From Augochlora pura (lineage: Eukaryota; Arthropoda; Insecta; Hymenoptera; Halictidae), in NCBI RefSeq assembly GCF_028453695.1, contig NC_135781.1:10787640-10851639 (forward strand): DNA of 64,000 nt, read 5' to 3'. Shown piece after piece: positions 36,417 to 47,500 of the stretch. Below the pieces are notes generated by a model. It was not told the DNA's origin. It made no database searches and worked only from the letters and a program-made list of their open reading frames with translations. A program made the position numbers and the translations under genes. How positions within the stretch are numbered: position 1 is the stretch's first letter; every line of letters begins with the position of its first letter.

Positions 36417-36741
36417 TTAACCAGTTAGCTGTTGCGAACGCTTTGAAATGTGTGTATACAGTTTTTTCCTACGAATTATTTGTATCTTTTTATTGATTTT
36501 CTTTATTTTTTTCATGACTTCCTCTTGACCTCCAAATGTTTCGAACATTAAAGAATTTACGAATATATTTTAATTTTCACTAAAATTGTAATTTAAACGG
36601 CACATTCTTACTCATGGACGAGTATACTCGTCACAACACGAGATATTGTTATTTTTTTTATAACAAGTATACTTGTCCACGTACAATATATTATTATTTC
36701 TTCATGATGAGTATACTCGCCAAAAACAATTAACTGGTTCA
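36417..36741. mobile_element. TTAA-type MITE carrying three palindromes
   Basis: The left end is TTAA followed by CCAGTTAGCTGTTGC; the right end is TAACTGG followed by TTCA, a probable mutated TTAA. The interior has GACGAGTATACTCGTC (36617-36632, perfect 16-bp palindrome) and related palindromes at 36664-36675 and 36706-36721, about 45 bp apart. It shares ends and interior with the element at 55323. TTAA targets with short inverted ends are typical of piggyBac-type elements; that assignment is inferred. Confidence 0.6.
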
Positions 36742-39700
36742 GACAAATCTGATGGAAATTCTGAAAAGAATGGATAAAGTTAGGTGACTTTTGAATTCCA
36801 TCTCGCATGGTTACGTCCAGCTAGCTTTCTGAACGGTGTAGTTACGACAGGCATTAGCTGACGCAATATTACGTCGAAATCCCTGGCCTTGCACGGCAGC
36901 AGATTTCGTCTCGCTACTCGACGAGTTCATAAACCTCGAGCGGTGGCGCAACCCCGAAACGCAATGACGTTGTACCGGAAGCCATTGGTTTGAAGTGGAC
37001 CTTCAACCCTCTCGTCCTCTCTCGCTCCGATAGATGCTTATCGTTCCCGATTGTAAAACGACAGATAAATAGTGCACGACCGACTTCGTGATCGCGTTAG
37101 CCTCGGCCAGACAGGGTCATCGCTTCCGTTTTTGTTCTACGCGCGAAGGTGTGCGTCGACTTGACGCACACGTCGACTTGGCCGATTTGACCCGAAAAAA
37201 TAACCGAATTCGAATTTCAAAACTTTTACATAATCTAACGAATTTTCATTGCAGCAATGGCATTGAGCAATGTCATTTGTTGAAAATATAAACATGTTCT
37301 GACTCTCATTTCGTTGCGAATTACTTTTAAAAGCACTTTTCATTTCATATCAGTTTTTTAATATTTGAATGAAATTTTACAGTTTCTTGCTTATTGAAGC
37401 TCTTACCATAGATAGTTAACCTTTATGTATTAAAAACCCTTTCTCGGTATTAAATACATTTTTATTTTATTAATGCAATATTTATTTTCTTTGAATGTCC
37501 ATATTTATATCCGTATTTACATTCATAAATTTCCAATCTGGATGTAAAAACAAATATTTGCAACTTGTAGTGTTTAATTAAGGTCAGGATTAAATTAATT
37601 ATTATCCTTTTTTCTACCTCGATTTTACGCTTTAGACACCGATTACAACAGAAATAGTTTAGAGGTTCTAAATATAGGAAGTATTAACTCGAAAATGCTT
37701 TTGTTTCATAAGATTTGGATAAGCATTAATAAAGTTATGGGAGTTTAAAGATCGAGCTGCTCTTCAGATAGTCGAGTCCGTCTTTTCGGGTGAAATCGAC
37801 CACTGCACTGTGCGACGGCTCACCAATGGCCGTCCAATGTTAATGTGCACGCGGCCATCCACACGTCCGCCGTTGAGCACGCGCGCGCGCAACACGGGGT
37901 CGATTGTTATTCGCGATCACCCCGTTCTTCGGCCTCGACTGACTGGGAATCAACGATCGATCGATGGAAATCGCGAAATTGTTAACCATGCGACGGCTGC
38001 ATGCGGGCGAGAGACGTGTGCGATGGACGAGATAGACACCTGCTACGCCCATATCGCTTCTTCGTTTCATTTTCCCGGGAAACCGTATATGCTTACCTGC
38101 TATTGCGCCACAAGTTTCCAGCGAAATATCCACCTTTAGGCATTATTTTCGACGGCGAACCGCCTAACTGATCCGTGCTGGTCATTCGTTGAATAGGACG
38201 TTGATCAGTGAACTGATATCTGATTGGCGTGGTCATTCGATAAATGAATTCACTTCAATTGCCTCCTATTTATGCTCTATTGAATTCTGAAAGTGAAACA
38301 TTCTTGCGTATGCGTTCGATTAGGGCTCGGGGGAGGGAGGGGGGGGGGGCTCCAGTTCTGTTTGTGCATTTATTAATTCTCAGCTGACGTAACTCTAACG
38401 CTTCATATATCTTTTTAAACTTATTAGGAAGGTTAAAGTTAATTTTATATTTATTAAAAAAATGGAAGATCATTGTCCTGAAAGAATAAAAACTCTTTCG
38501 ACAGTTCATTTGCAACTTGTTGCAATCAACTCAATCAATAGTAACAGTGAAAATCACAAAAGCAAAACACATATCGAAGTGAATGAATACTTCGCTTCAA
38601 ATGAACATCTTAATTATCTCTTCTCTTGCAATACAATTTTTAGTTCTCCATAGCATTGATTTAACAGTTTGAATTACTAAGGGTTAAAATAAAAAAGTGT
38701 CCATCACAATCGTCGATAACCGATCGCGTTCACAAGATATTGTTCGAGCTACGGCCACGTAGTGTAGAATTACCGAGCACTGAACACGACTGATGCATGC
38801 TGCTTTATAATGATGGCAGGATAGCATCTGTTCAGACGCAGTGCAAGTTTTATTATCGTGTGAAATTCAACAGGCAAGTGCGTTCGGACATCTCCCAAGA
38901 AATGAAAGAAAATGGAAATGGAAGAAAGTGTCATAAGCAAGCTAATTGGAGAGAATTTGCTATATGTTCATGACAATATTTCTAATATATTCGTAACAAT
39001 ATAACAATAGTTTTAAGCGAAAGTGCAGAATTTATTTACATGCGAGAATAGTCTTGATCTAACCAACAACAAGATGCGCATACTGTGAATAAATTGTTTA
39101 TGTTTGCAATATGAACGCAATGTTTAATAGATGCATCTTGTTACTGATTTGTATGTAGAATCGCTGATCAAAGATACTATGTTTTTAAACTTCAATCTAT
39201 AAATCACGTGTGTATAAACAATGAGAACCAATATTTCTCTTATGGTGAGATAAGATCAGTAAGGGTTTTAAGTGCAGTTTTTTCAATCCAAAACAGAAAA
39301 CAATCATTAGTCAGTTACAGATCTGTTTATGTTACAGTTCATTATACAGAATTTTCAATGTTTCAAACTTCGATGTAATATTGTATCGCGTTATATGTAA
39401 ATTATGTTAAATATGAAGTATTATATTAAATGATATCATATGTTTGGAATATTATTGTTTTAATTTGATACGAAAATATCTGTTATTTAATTTCGTTGTA
39501 TTGTGTAATAGCGTATGAAAATATTAGTAACAAATTTAAAACTTCATTATTTCATTAATGAAAATATTTGTTATTAGTAAACGGTCACGTTAAACATTAA
39601 TCTGACTTTAGTTTCGTAATCGACGAGCCAAGAAGCTTCGAATATAACGTGAAAATCGTACAACGATTCCATAGTTTGTCGTCTATTCGGGCTTTTTTGC

Positions 39701-41607
39701 ATACTGTATACCGCGTCTCCTAAGGAAATTGATAAGCTCCGTTTCCTGTCGAGCCGGTTGCCCCGCTAGATTGCCGGTCGCCGCAAATCCGACATCGCAG
39801 CCGGAAGAAACAGGCGCGGTGTGAGGCGGCGTGGAATCGCGTCGGTTTTATCCGTAATAAAATTATATGCTGCGCCCGGTAACGCGATTAAACCCGGTAT
39901 CGATCTAGCCGAGAGTGTTCGTCAAGAGTGTGCGTCAAGAGTGTGTCCGGCCGCATTTGTTCGTAGTCTCTCGTGTCTTCGGGGAAGGGGAGAGGCAGAG
40001 ACACACACGAGTGAGAGAAATGGGTCGATCGTCGAGCCGATTCCCTGGGAGGACGAGATGGATCTCTCTCGTGGCCCGAAAACGCCGTGGCTGCGTCGCT
40101 TTGTCACCGGTCGACGTCGATGTTGACCGGTTCACTGGCCTCGTCCCTGTCTATGGAGGACACGGGGAAACAAATTGTTACCAATCGCCGCAATAATTTG
40201 CCGGTGCCGACACCGAATCGTTCTGCGAGTCCTCTGAAGCGCGGCAAACTGGAATAGCGAACCGTTCTTCGAGGAACTCCGCCGCAGACCCGGCGATTCG
40301 AATTTGCGAAGATACTTCCGGGTGTGTACTTAGGCGGTTCGACGTCCTCGTGTCCATCGCATCGAATGAAATAGAATATGTATCAGGAAGTTCGGAGTTT
40401 TGTCGATATCGATTAACTTTGGAGTGTAAAGAGCATTGTGCAAAGTCAACCTTTCAAGTTTCCATTCACAAGGGAACTCTGATTTTCACGAAACTTTACA
40501 CAAGTGTTCGTTAAACCTACCCAAGAATTTAGCTGTATTTATAGCTGCGATCTTCGTTCGTTACAAATAAAATATTTTTTATTTGTTCGTCTGATTTCGT
40601 TCTGGTTTCCAAATATTCAAAACATCTTAAAATTTACGAATATATTTTAGTTATCGATAAAATTACAATTCGAACAGAAAATTGTAATTAGTTTTATACA
40701 GCCGCCATAACATAAAATATTGCCACTTAACTACTGAAGTATGAACAAGAATATTTGTCATAGTTATCCAATAAAACCGAAGATTTTCTTCGGGTTCCGG
40801 TCGATGTCCGAAACTTTCGAAATTTCGGGTATTCGAAATCCCAAAAGCGACCTTTCCTGACAATGGTGAACCATACTCGAGGCTCGGATCCCCAAAATTC
40901 CAAAAGCCCGCGCATCCCTAATTGACCGTACAATTCCGGAAATTGTAAAGACATTTTCGCAAGGGAAGTGGCGAGGTCGACTCGTTGAACGAGCTTGAAC
41001 AGGCCGAATACTTTAACTGACCGACGATTTCGGTCCCTCGGGGACGGTCGAGGCCCGGTTCTAATCGAATCGGTCGTGATCAGTGGGAAAACATCACGGA
41101 ACATGGCATGGCAACGCCTGACATCTCGAAACGTTGCGTCGCGCCGCGATTCGTCGTTCGACTCAATCGGATTTCGTGTCTCGCTTGATTCTCCCGAGGG
41201 AACGACGTTAATCTCGACACGAATGAAACTTCTATTTATGTAACGGAGAGCCACCTACATATTTTTCCCCGTTTCAGTGCACGCTTGAAACTTACCCACA
41301 CGATATTTCCCGGAGCGGGGGACACCTTCTCCCTCTCGCGTTTTCAACGTTTCCAGTACTTTTCCACGCGGCCGGAAGCCACGGCTTGCCTCCTAAAGGC
41401 TCATCGAGACGGACGGGTAGCTAATCGAAATTAGATCGGTGCTTGGAATACACCGCCGCACCACCCTGGACGAAATTACTGGCGCTGTCCGACCGTCCTC
41501 GTAATTTAACAGAGCTTCGATTTCCGGTCTCGAATATTTTCCGTCGCGTTTGATTTTGTCGATTCGTAGATAGGGATCGCTGTAGTCTGGTGCTTGTAAA
41601 CGGGGGA
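36742..41607. other. Non-coding region, no supported gene
   Basis: GC-rich islands lie at 36.8-37.2, 37.8-38.1 and 39.7-40.3 kb. The last has GTCAAGAGTGTG-like units repeated three times (39908-39948) and could be a promoter or 5' exon, but no splice-bounded coding exon is seen. A G-rich stretch at 38326-38351 could form a G-quadruplex. A 175-codon minus-strand frame at 41254-40727 lacks any family signature and is rejected as a gene. Confidence 0.5.
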
Positions 41608-42282
41608 GCAACGAAGCCACGCCCACCTAGAGCTGTCAGACATAGAATCGCAAGGTACACATACTTCTATATACATGTGAGATATAGGTACGATTTGCTG
41701 TACGGAGTACTGAGTTTGTAACAATGAAGCCACGCCCACTCAAAACAGCACTGGCTCCGTTGAAGCAGGAAGGAAGAAAACTGCGTGCACTCAGAACACT
41801 CTACATGATTACGTTTTGAGATATACACTTTTCTATTGCAACTTATAGAAACTATCAGATTTAAGCAAACCTAAACGAAGATTATATTATGAAGTACTGC
41901 TCTGGCGCTTTCTAAAGCGACGGCAATGAAACCACGCCCATCTAGGGAACCGCGCGTATAGAAGAAGCGGAAAGGACACTTTTTATCGCAAGATATTCTA
42001 GCTTAGGAAATCGTGGCGTACTTTCGAACAAAACTATAGGCAGAAATTGCCCTGTGGTATATTTTCCCAGCACTTTTCAATGTCAGATCAACGAAGCCAC
42101 GCCCACACACGACAGTCACAATGGAGAAGAAGTAAAATGTACATGTATAAATGTACATTTCTCTGTAGTAAAATGTAGAAACAGAGGATCGTGACGTGTT
42201 CAAAGATAATTACAGATAGCGATTATTTTGTAAAACATTCTCCGAGGTCTTTACATAGCCAGAGCGACGGAGCCACGCCCAC
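41608..42282. repeat. Five copies of a CAAYGAAGCCACGCCCAY motif
   Basis: The core CCACGCCCAC occurs at 41617-41626, 41730-41739, 42097-42106 and 42273-42282, and as CCACGCCCAT at 41932-41941, all in one orientation with spacings of 113, 202, 165 and 176 bp. The 16-18 bp motif is well kept while the sequence between copies has diverged greatly. The reverse complement GGGCGTGG is the established binding core of Sp/KLF zinc-finger factors. The array stops at the assembly gap. Confidence 0.75.
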
Positions 42283-42434
42283 TGGAAGCACATCAAAGCA
42301 GAAAGGCAGAGAAAAATAGTTAGCCTAGAGTTTCCAACTGTGCCGAATCCATAAGATCGAGAATTCTGCCTCCTCCATCACTCTCTGCTCCAAAGCGTTG
42401 GCCCCGAGGGCAAACCGAGAGTGCTCCCAGGGCA

Positions 42435-42534
42435 NNNNNNNNNNNNNNNNNNNNNNNNNNNNNNNNNNNNNNNNNNNNNNNNNNNNNNNNNNNNNNNNNN
42501 NNNNNNNNNNNNNNNNNNNNNNNNNNNNNNNNNN
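42435..42534. other. Assembly gap (100 N)
   Basis: Exactly 100 N, the usual placeholder for a gap of unknown length, immediately followed by a 40-bp (AG)n tract (42535-42574). The tract probably broke the assembly. Confidence 0.97.
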
Positions 42535-42574
<40 letters not shown>

Positions 42575-42577
<3 letters not shown>

Positions 42578-44320
42578 GCAGCCTATGCCGGAGCCGAAGA
42601 ACGGACTGCCACAAGTTTCCGAGTAAAACAAAGCGACCTGCGAGAGGCAAAATCGATGGTTCCGCATTTCAGGGGCAACTAGACTGTTGTCGAAGCGTTC
42701 GATCGATAGTCTCCTATTCCGGCTAACTGCCACAGTATGGCCGTGTTCCTCAAGATCACGGCAAAGCGCTTTCCATTCTGTACGGAACTAATAAACCTTG
42801 GACATTGGTTTATTAGTACCGACGACGCTTGGACAATAATGAAAAAACGGTATCTGCGAATTAAAAAAAAGAGAGTGGACAATGCCGGGAGCAATAAAGG
42901 GTAGTACAATAAAAGCAGGTAACGAAGGTGCTCTGGATCGTTTTGGTAATTTGGTCCAGGGAGCAATAGAGTGCCGGCTTGGCGGAGCGGGCTTTACCTG
43001 CGGCCAAAAGGAAATCGAAACTTACGGTCACGAAGGGATTAACCTATTGATAGCCTCGGCGAGCTGTTCGCCAACGGAGGAAGAGAGAACGAAAGACAGT
43101 TAACCTCGTCGCTCAGGCAAATACTCGAGCCGAGCGGTTTCACCGGAAAGCCGTACGACAGATTTCCACGGCTGTCGCGGTTCTGTCCGTCGTGAGTTCG
43201 ACAGATTTCGGTATTCCCGGCAAATTTTTCTGCGACCGCTCGCGCTTCTCGTCCTCACTCGAGATTCTTTTCTCGGTGAACGGTCCAGGGCCACCGCTCG
43301 AGAGGCGAACCTTCCAGCAAAACGACTTTCAGAGCCCGCAGTAATGTACTTTCACATTTGCAAGACCGAGGCATTGAATCGTTGGAAACTCGTTTCGTAT
43401 TGCGAGGAGGAAAAGAAACGGTAGGCGGACGTCGGGTGCGCCCGAGAGTGAGAGAGATCGGTTTTAAAGCCAGAGAGAGAGAGATCGAGAAAGAGGGAGA
43501 GGGAGAATGAGAGAGAGAAAGAGAGGGCAAAGGAGAGAGTAAGAGGACCGCCTTCGACGGGAACGATTTTTCGCAACGATACACCCGTAGTAGAGGCCTC
43601 TCGCGAAAATCATAGCCGCTCGATTCGCCGTTCGTCTCGCGACGAAACGAGGCTCGTCTCTCGTCGGGCCGGTCCTCGTCGTTGTCGTCGTCGACGTTAC
43701 GTTCCTGAACAAGACTCAGCCCCGGTGAATACGGAGCCGCGGTACTCTGATATTTAGAGAGCGATCTGTATTCACGTTCTCGGGCAGTACGGCAAGTGCA
43801 GTGACCCAGTGACACGTGGAAAATCTCGTCCGCGGCGCGCCTGCCCCGGGCAGATTCGTATCCGAGGCGGACGGGTCGAGAGGAGTCGCGCGGGTACGCC
43901 GACGTCGACTTTTTCTCTCGGTAATATCGACGATGACGATCGACGGACAGGCACGCGCGATCGCTTAGGCACACTGGCCACCCTTATCATAAACGAGTCC
44001 GTCTAGCCACGCGATTGCATCCTGCCGAGTTTTCCGCCGGCATGCTGTGGGAAAGCGGCAGGAAACTCGGTTTTCCTCGTTCGCAAAGTCTCGTGTCCAG
44101 TTCGATGCGTTCTCGCCTTCTGCGGGGTGATTTATCTTGCTGGAGGCTCTAATACTGCACATTTGAGAACTTCGAGATTCGGAGAGAATCATTCTTTAGT
44201 TCGTTTTCTTTTGTGAGTGGAATATCGGGTGGCGGGACCTTACGGGATACTGGACACTATTTTCTATTGTCTGGCGGTGCTAGCACAGAGAACATTTACA
44301 CAACTTCATGACGGTCGCTT
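42575..44320. other. GC- and GA-rich region, possible promoter, no supported coding exon
   Basis: GAGA repeats at about 43440-43535 lie in CpG-rich DNA. A long minus-strand frame (43974-43255) is low in complexity (Arg/Ser/Leu-rich) and is explained by the base composition. GAGA tracts in insects often mark promoters bound by GAGA factor; that function is inferred here. Confidence 0.4.
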
Positions 44321-44566
44321 TTAACGCTTTGCACTCGAAGCCATTTCAACTAGAAATCTCAAGTAATTTCTCTGGCTTATAGTATTTCCATTTTATATAG
44401 TAAAGTGCATTTTATGCATATTTAATTGATTCTAGTCATTCTTATCAACATAACATAACCTTAACAATTTTTAAAATGCAAACTTTGTTAGTATAAAGAT
44501 TATTGTACAACGTGATGGAACAATTTCATGGTGCCTCACAGTCACCACTCGAGTGCAAAGGGCTAA
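44321..44566. mobile_element. TTAA-type MITE with CTTTGCACTCGA ends
   Basis: The left end is TTAA then CGCTTTGCACTCGA; the right end is TCGAGTGCAAAGGG then CTAA, consistent with TTAA target sites with one base changed. The inverted ends are about 18 bp. The interior is AT-rich and non-coding. Likely a piggyBac-type non-autonomous element (inferred from the target site). Confidence 0.6.
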
Positions 44567-47500
44567 TGCTCGAAATGCTTATCGCCGCAGTTGTTTGGCC
44601 GGGAAACTGTAATTAATCTTTATCTGATGCCAGATATTCAGGCTTAATGAAAAACTCTACGCGCGGACTAAAAGGACAATCATGTACGATGAATAGTAAC
44701 TCTTGTTACTTTGCCAGTTTCCTATTACAGTTACTAGAAATTTTTCGATCCTAATAATTTCGCAACAAGAAACTGAGCAACTTTCGTTCGTGACATTCTT
44801 TTATACATGTAGTGTACAAGAAAAATTGATAGAATTGAATGACTCATCGTGTGTATTTATTACGAGCATAGATTTACTTATATACTTAAATATTAATGAA
44901 GGGGCAAAATTTTATTTTAACTCAAGTGAATAACTTTTTTACTAAACAGTTTATTGCGAAAAATCCACGAATGCGGGTGGTGAAAGTACGAACAGGGGTT
45001 CACCACCTACGTTACAACTTTCTTCATGATCAGTAAACCTACCAAACTGATAGGAAAGATCCTATAGAAGTGTCACGATAGTCGGAACGGCCACTGGTAA
45101 ATCGAACAGCGACGATTTTAATTTGAAATGCACCTGCCCGGCGTCGAGCAGGCCAAGCCGCAGATTTGGCTGCGTCCGACTTTCGAATCCGTGTCCTTCT
45201 CTTCTCGATCCCAATACACGAACCGATCGGTCATGCGTCGGTAAAGAGGACGAGTCGTCGCGAGAAACGGCGCAGCGAGACCCGATAAAGAGAAACGGCA
45301 AAACAACCGGTCGTCGTCCGAGGTGTTTTTCCGATTCTTGTCGTCGGGGACGATTTTGTGCGCGCGATCGAGCAGACTGACGACCGGCGCGGCGCTCAGG
45401 CTTTCTTGGAAAGCTCGAGGAAGACGACGCGCCGCTGAGACATGAGAAAGGGGAATAACGGGTCGCTCGAACGAGAATGGGGCAGAGAGGCACGGTGGAT
45501 TAACGGAAATCCAACCGAAAGTCGACTTATCAATCAACCGAGCGATTTTACGATCAGGGATCGTTGTTCTGCCCTGCTGGAGGAGCTTTTATTGGCAATT
45601 AGTAAAACGGCTTCGTGTAGCCGCTTAATAAGTGTCCCGCACAGTTGCACGGATAGAGATGAGTTTATTCCCTAACTAATCTTTTTCGGTCATATACCTA
45701 CTCTCAGCCACCAAAATTATTTATTTTTTTCTATTTCTTCGTCAAATTAAAACATATCATTGCACTGCGTATGTCTAAAATTTAGAAAAGAAATAATAAA
45801 TTTGTTTTCCCTACTTAATTGTGCGTATTCTTTATTACTATCCCTTCAACGAGAATTAAATTGTGTATGAGAACATTTTTTACTTCACCACAACTAAAAG
45901 AGATATTTAGGTGTGTGGATCACACTGTATGACTTACATTCCGATGACTTTTAGTTTGAAAATCTGAGGAAATTTACAATTGATACCTTTTGTTAAGCCT
46001 CTTTAGAAGATCTCTATTATTGTGCTTAGTTTCAGTACGATACGTGTACATATACATTAGGGATTGGATCAAATTTAATACACATATGTATACTCTCGAA
46101 TCCGAATCGATTTCAATAACAAAGTTCTATTTCACGCAGTTCGATAAAGTATTAATTCCATACAAGGCAGCGTCGTACTTTTAAATGAGTACGTACAAGC
46201 TTCGTAAAGATACTTGTGAGCACTTTGATGTTGAGAGTAATCGAATCTTTCGCAAGTACATATTACTAAAATCTTGGAAATTAGAAATGCATAATAGATT
46301 TTAAGCAAAACAAATAATGATTAGAAAGATCGGAGAATTTCTGATCCGGTATCCATTCAAGTTTTGAATATATTCAATCAAGATTCCGCTATACTTGAAA
46401 ATATTAATTCCTATTACCGTATTTTTCTTAATACTTATTACAAAGCTCGAACCTGATTACAAGATACCTTGAAAGAGCCAAGCTGGTGTAAGAAATCGAA
46501 CTAATCGACAGAAATTTCACAAATATCGACCAGCGAGTCTTGTTTCAGGATAAGGCTGATGGATCGTAAAGCTCTGAGTCAACTGGTGCTCGTTACGAGT
46601 CCAGAAAGCTCGCCGACATCCTTTGTCCGACGGTAATTAAAATCATCTTTGAGCTTGTTCTCGGAGGTCGGCGTGTATTCCTGCGAGCTGGAAAGTACAA
46701 TTCCCGAGCAGGTACCGGGTTTACGTGTCCGAGGCGTACAAAAGAGTTAACTCTCGTGTAACGTTTGCGCGCATTGGGTGGCAGATGTGGGGAAAGGGCA
46801 CAAAGCCGCGTATCGGGAACAAAGACAGATATCCAGAGATAATGGATAATGCCCAGGCGAAATGAAACAGGACAATTAACATAGGTAGTCCCGGAGTTAA
46901 TGAACAAAAGAGGGCAAACGAGGACCCGTTGATAAATACAAGCGATATTAACAGGGCCGAGTGCCATGGCGGTGTTTTCTTGCGTTTTCGGGCCGTGCCG
47001 CGCCCTTCTCCTCTCTTTCGCACCGCTGCATAGTGACCTGGTCAAGGGGCGTCCTATGACTAAATTCCAATTTCTTAAGTTTAACAGTTGCCACCGGTGC
47101 CGTATCATTTCTGACAATAAAACTATATATGAATATATGAAATAACTAATTTAGCTTGGGACAAATGCAATTCGGCTTCGCCTTTCGACCGTCCGCTTTC
47201 TGTTCTTCAACCATCGCGTGTAGAATAATTTTAACAGATATATGCCGACAGTATTTCAACGCCTGGTTAAGCAGTCAAGCTGCAATCGCTCTCGTCACTG
47301 AACGTTTTCCAAAAAACGAAAGATTTCCAAAAAATTCTTTTTCATAAAAAATACTGGTCATGTCGACTTCTTAAATGTTGATGCACGTTTTTGACTTAAT
47401 TCTTAATAATGTTCTAGCTGGTGCCGAGACGATTTCAACGATGTATTATACTATATGTCCTTAAACTCTAAAACAACGTTAAAATCATTTTGGGCGTAGA

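Noticed and set aside
40727..41254. 175-codon minus-strand frame
   Set aside because: No family signature, no splice context, and the 3' part translates short self-similar AT-rich sequence.
42535..42574. (AG)n read as an Arg-Glu or Ser-Leu repeat protein
   Set aside because: It is a microsatellite at an assembly gap; frames through the N run are artefacts.
43255..43974. 239-codon minus-strand frame
   Set aside because: Arg/Ser/Leu-rich low-complexity translation of GA-rich, CpG-rich DNA with equally long frames in other phases; no domain signature or splice structure.
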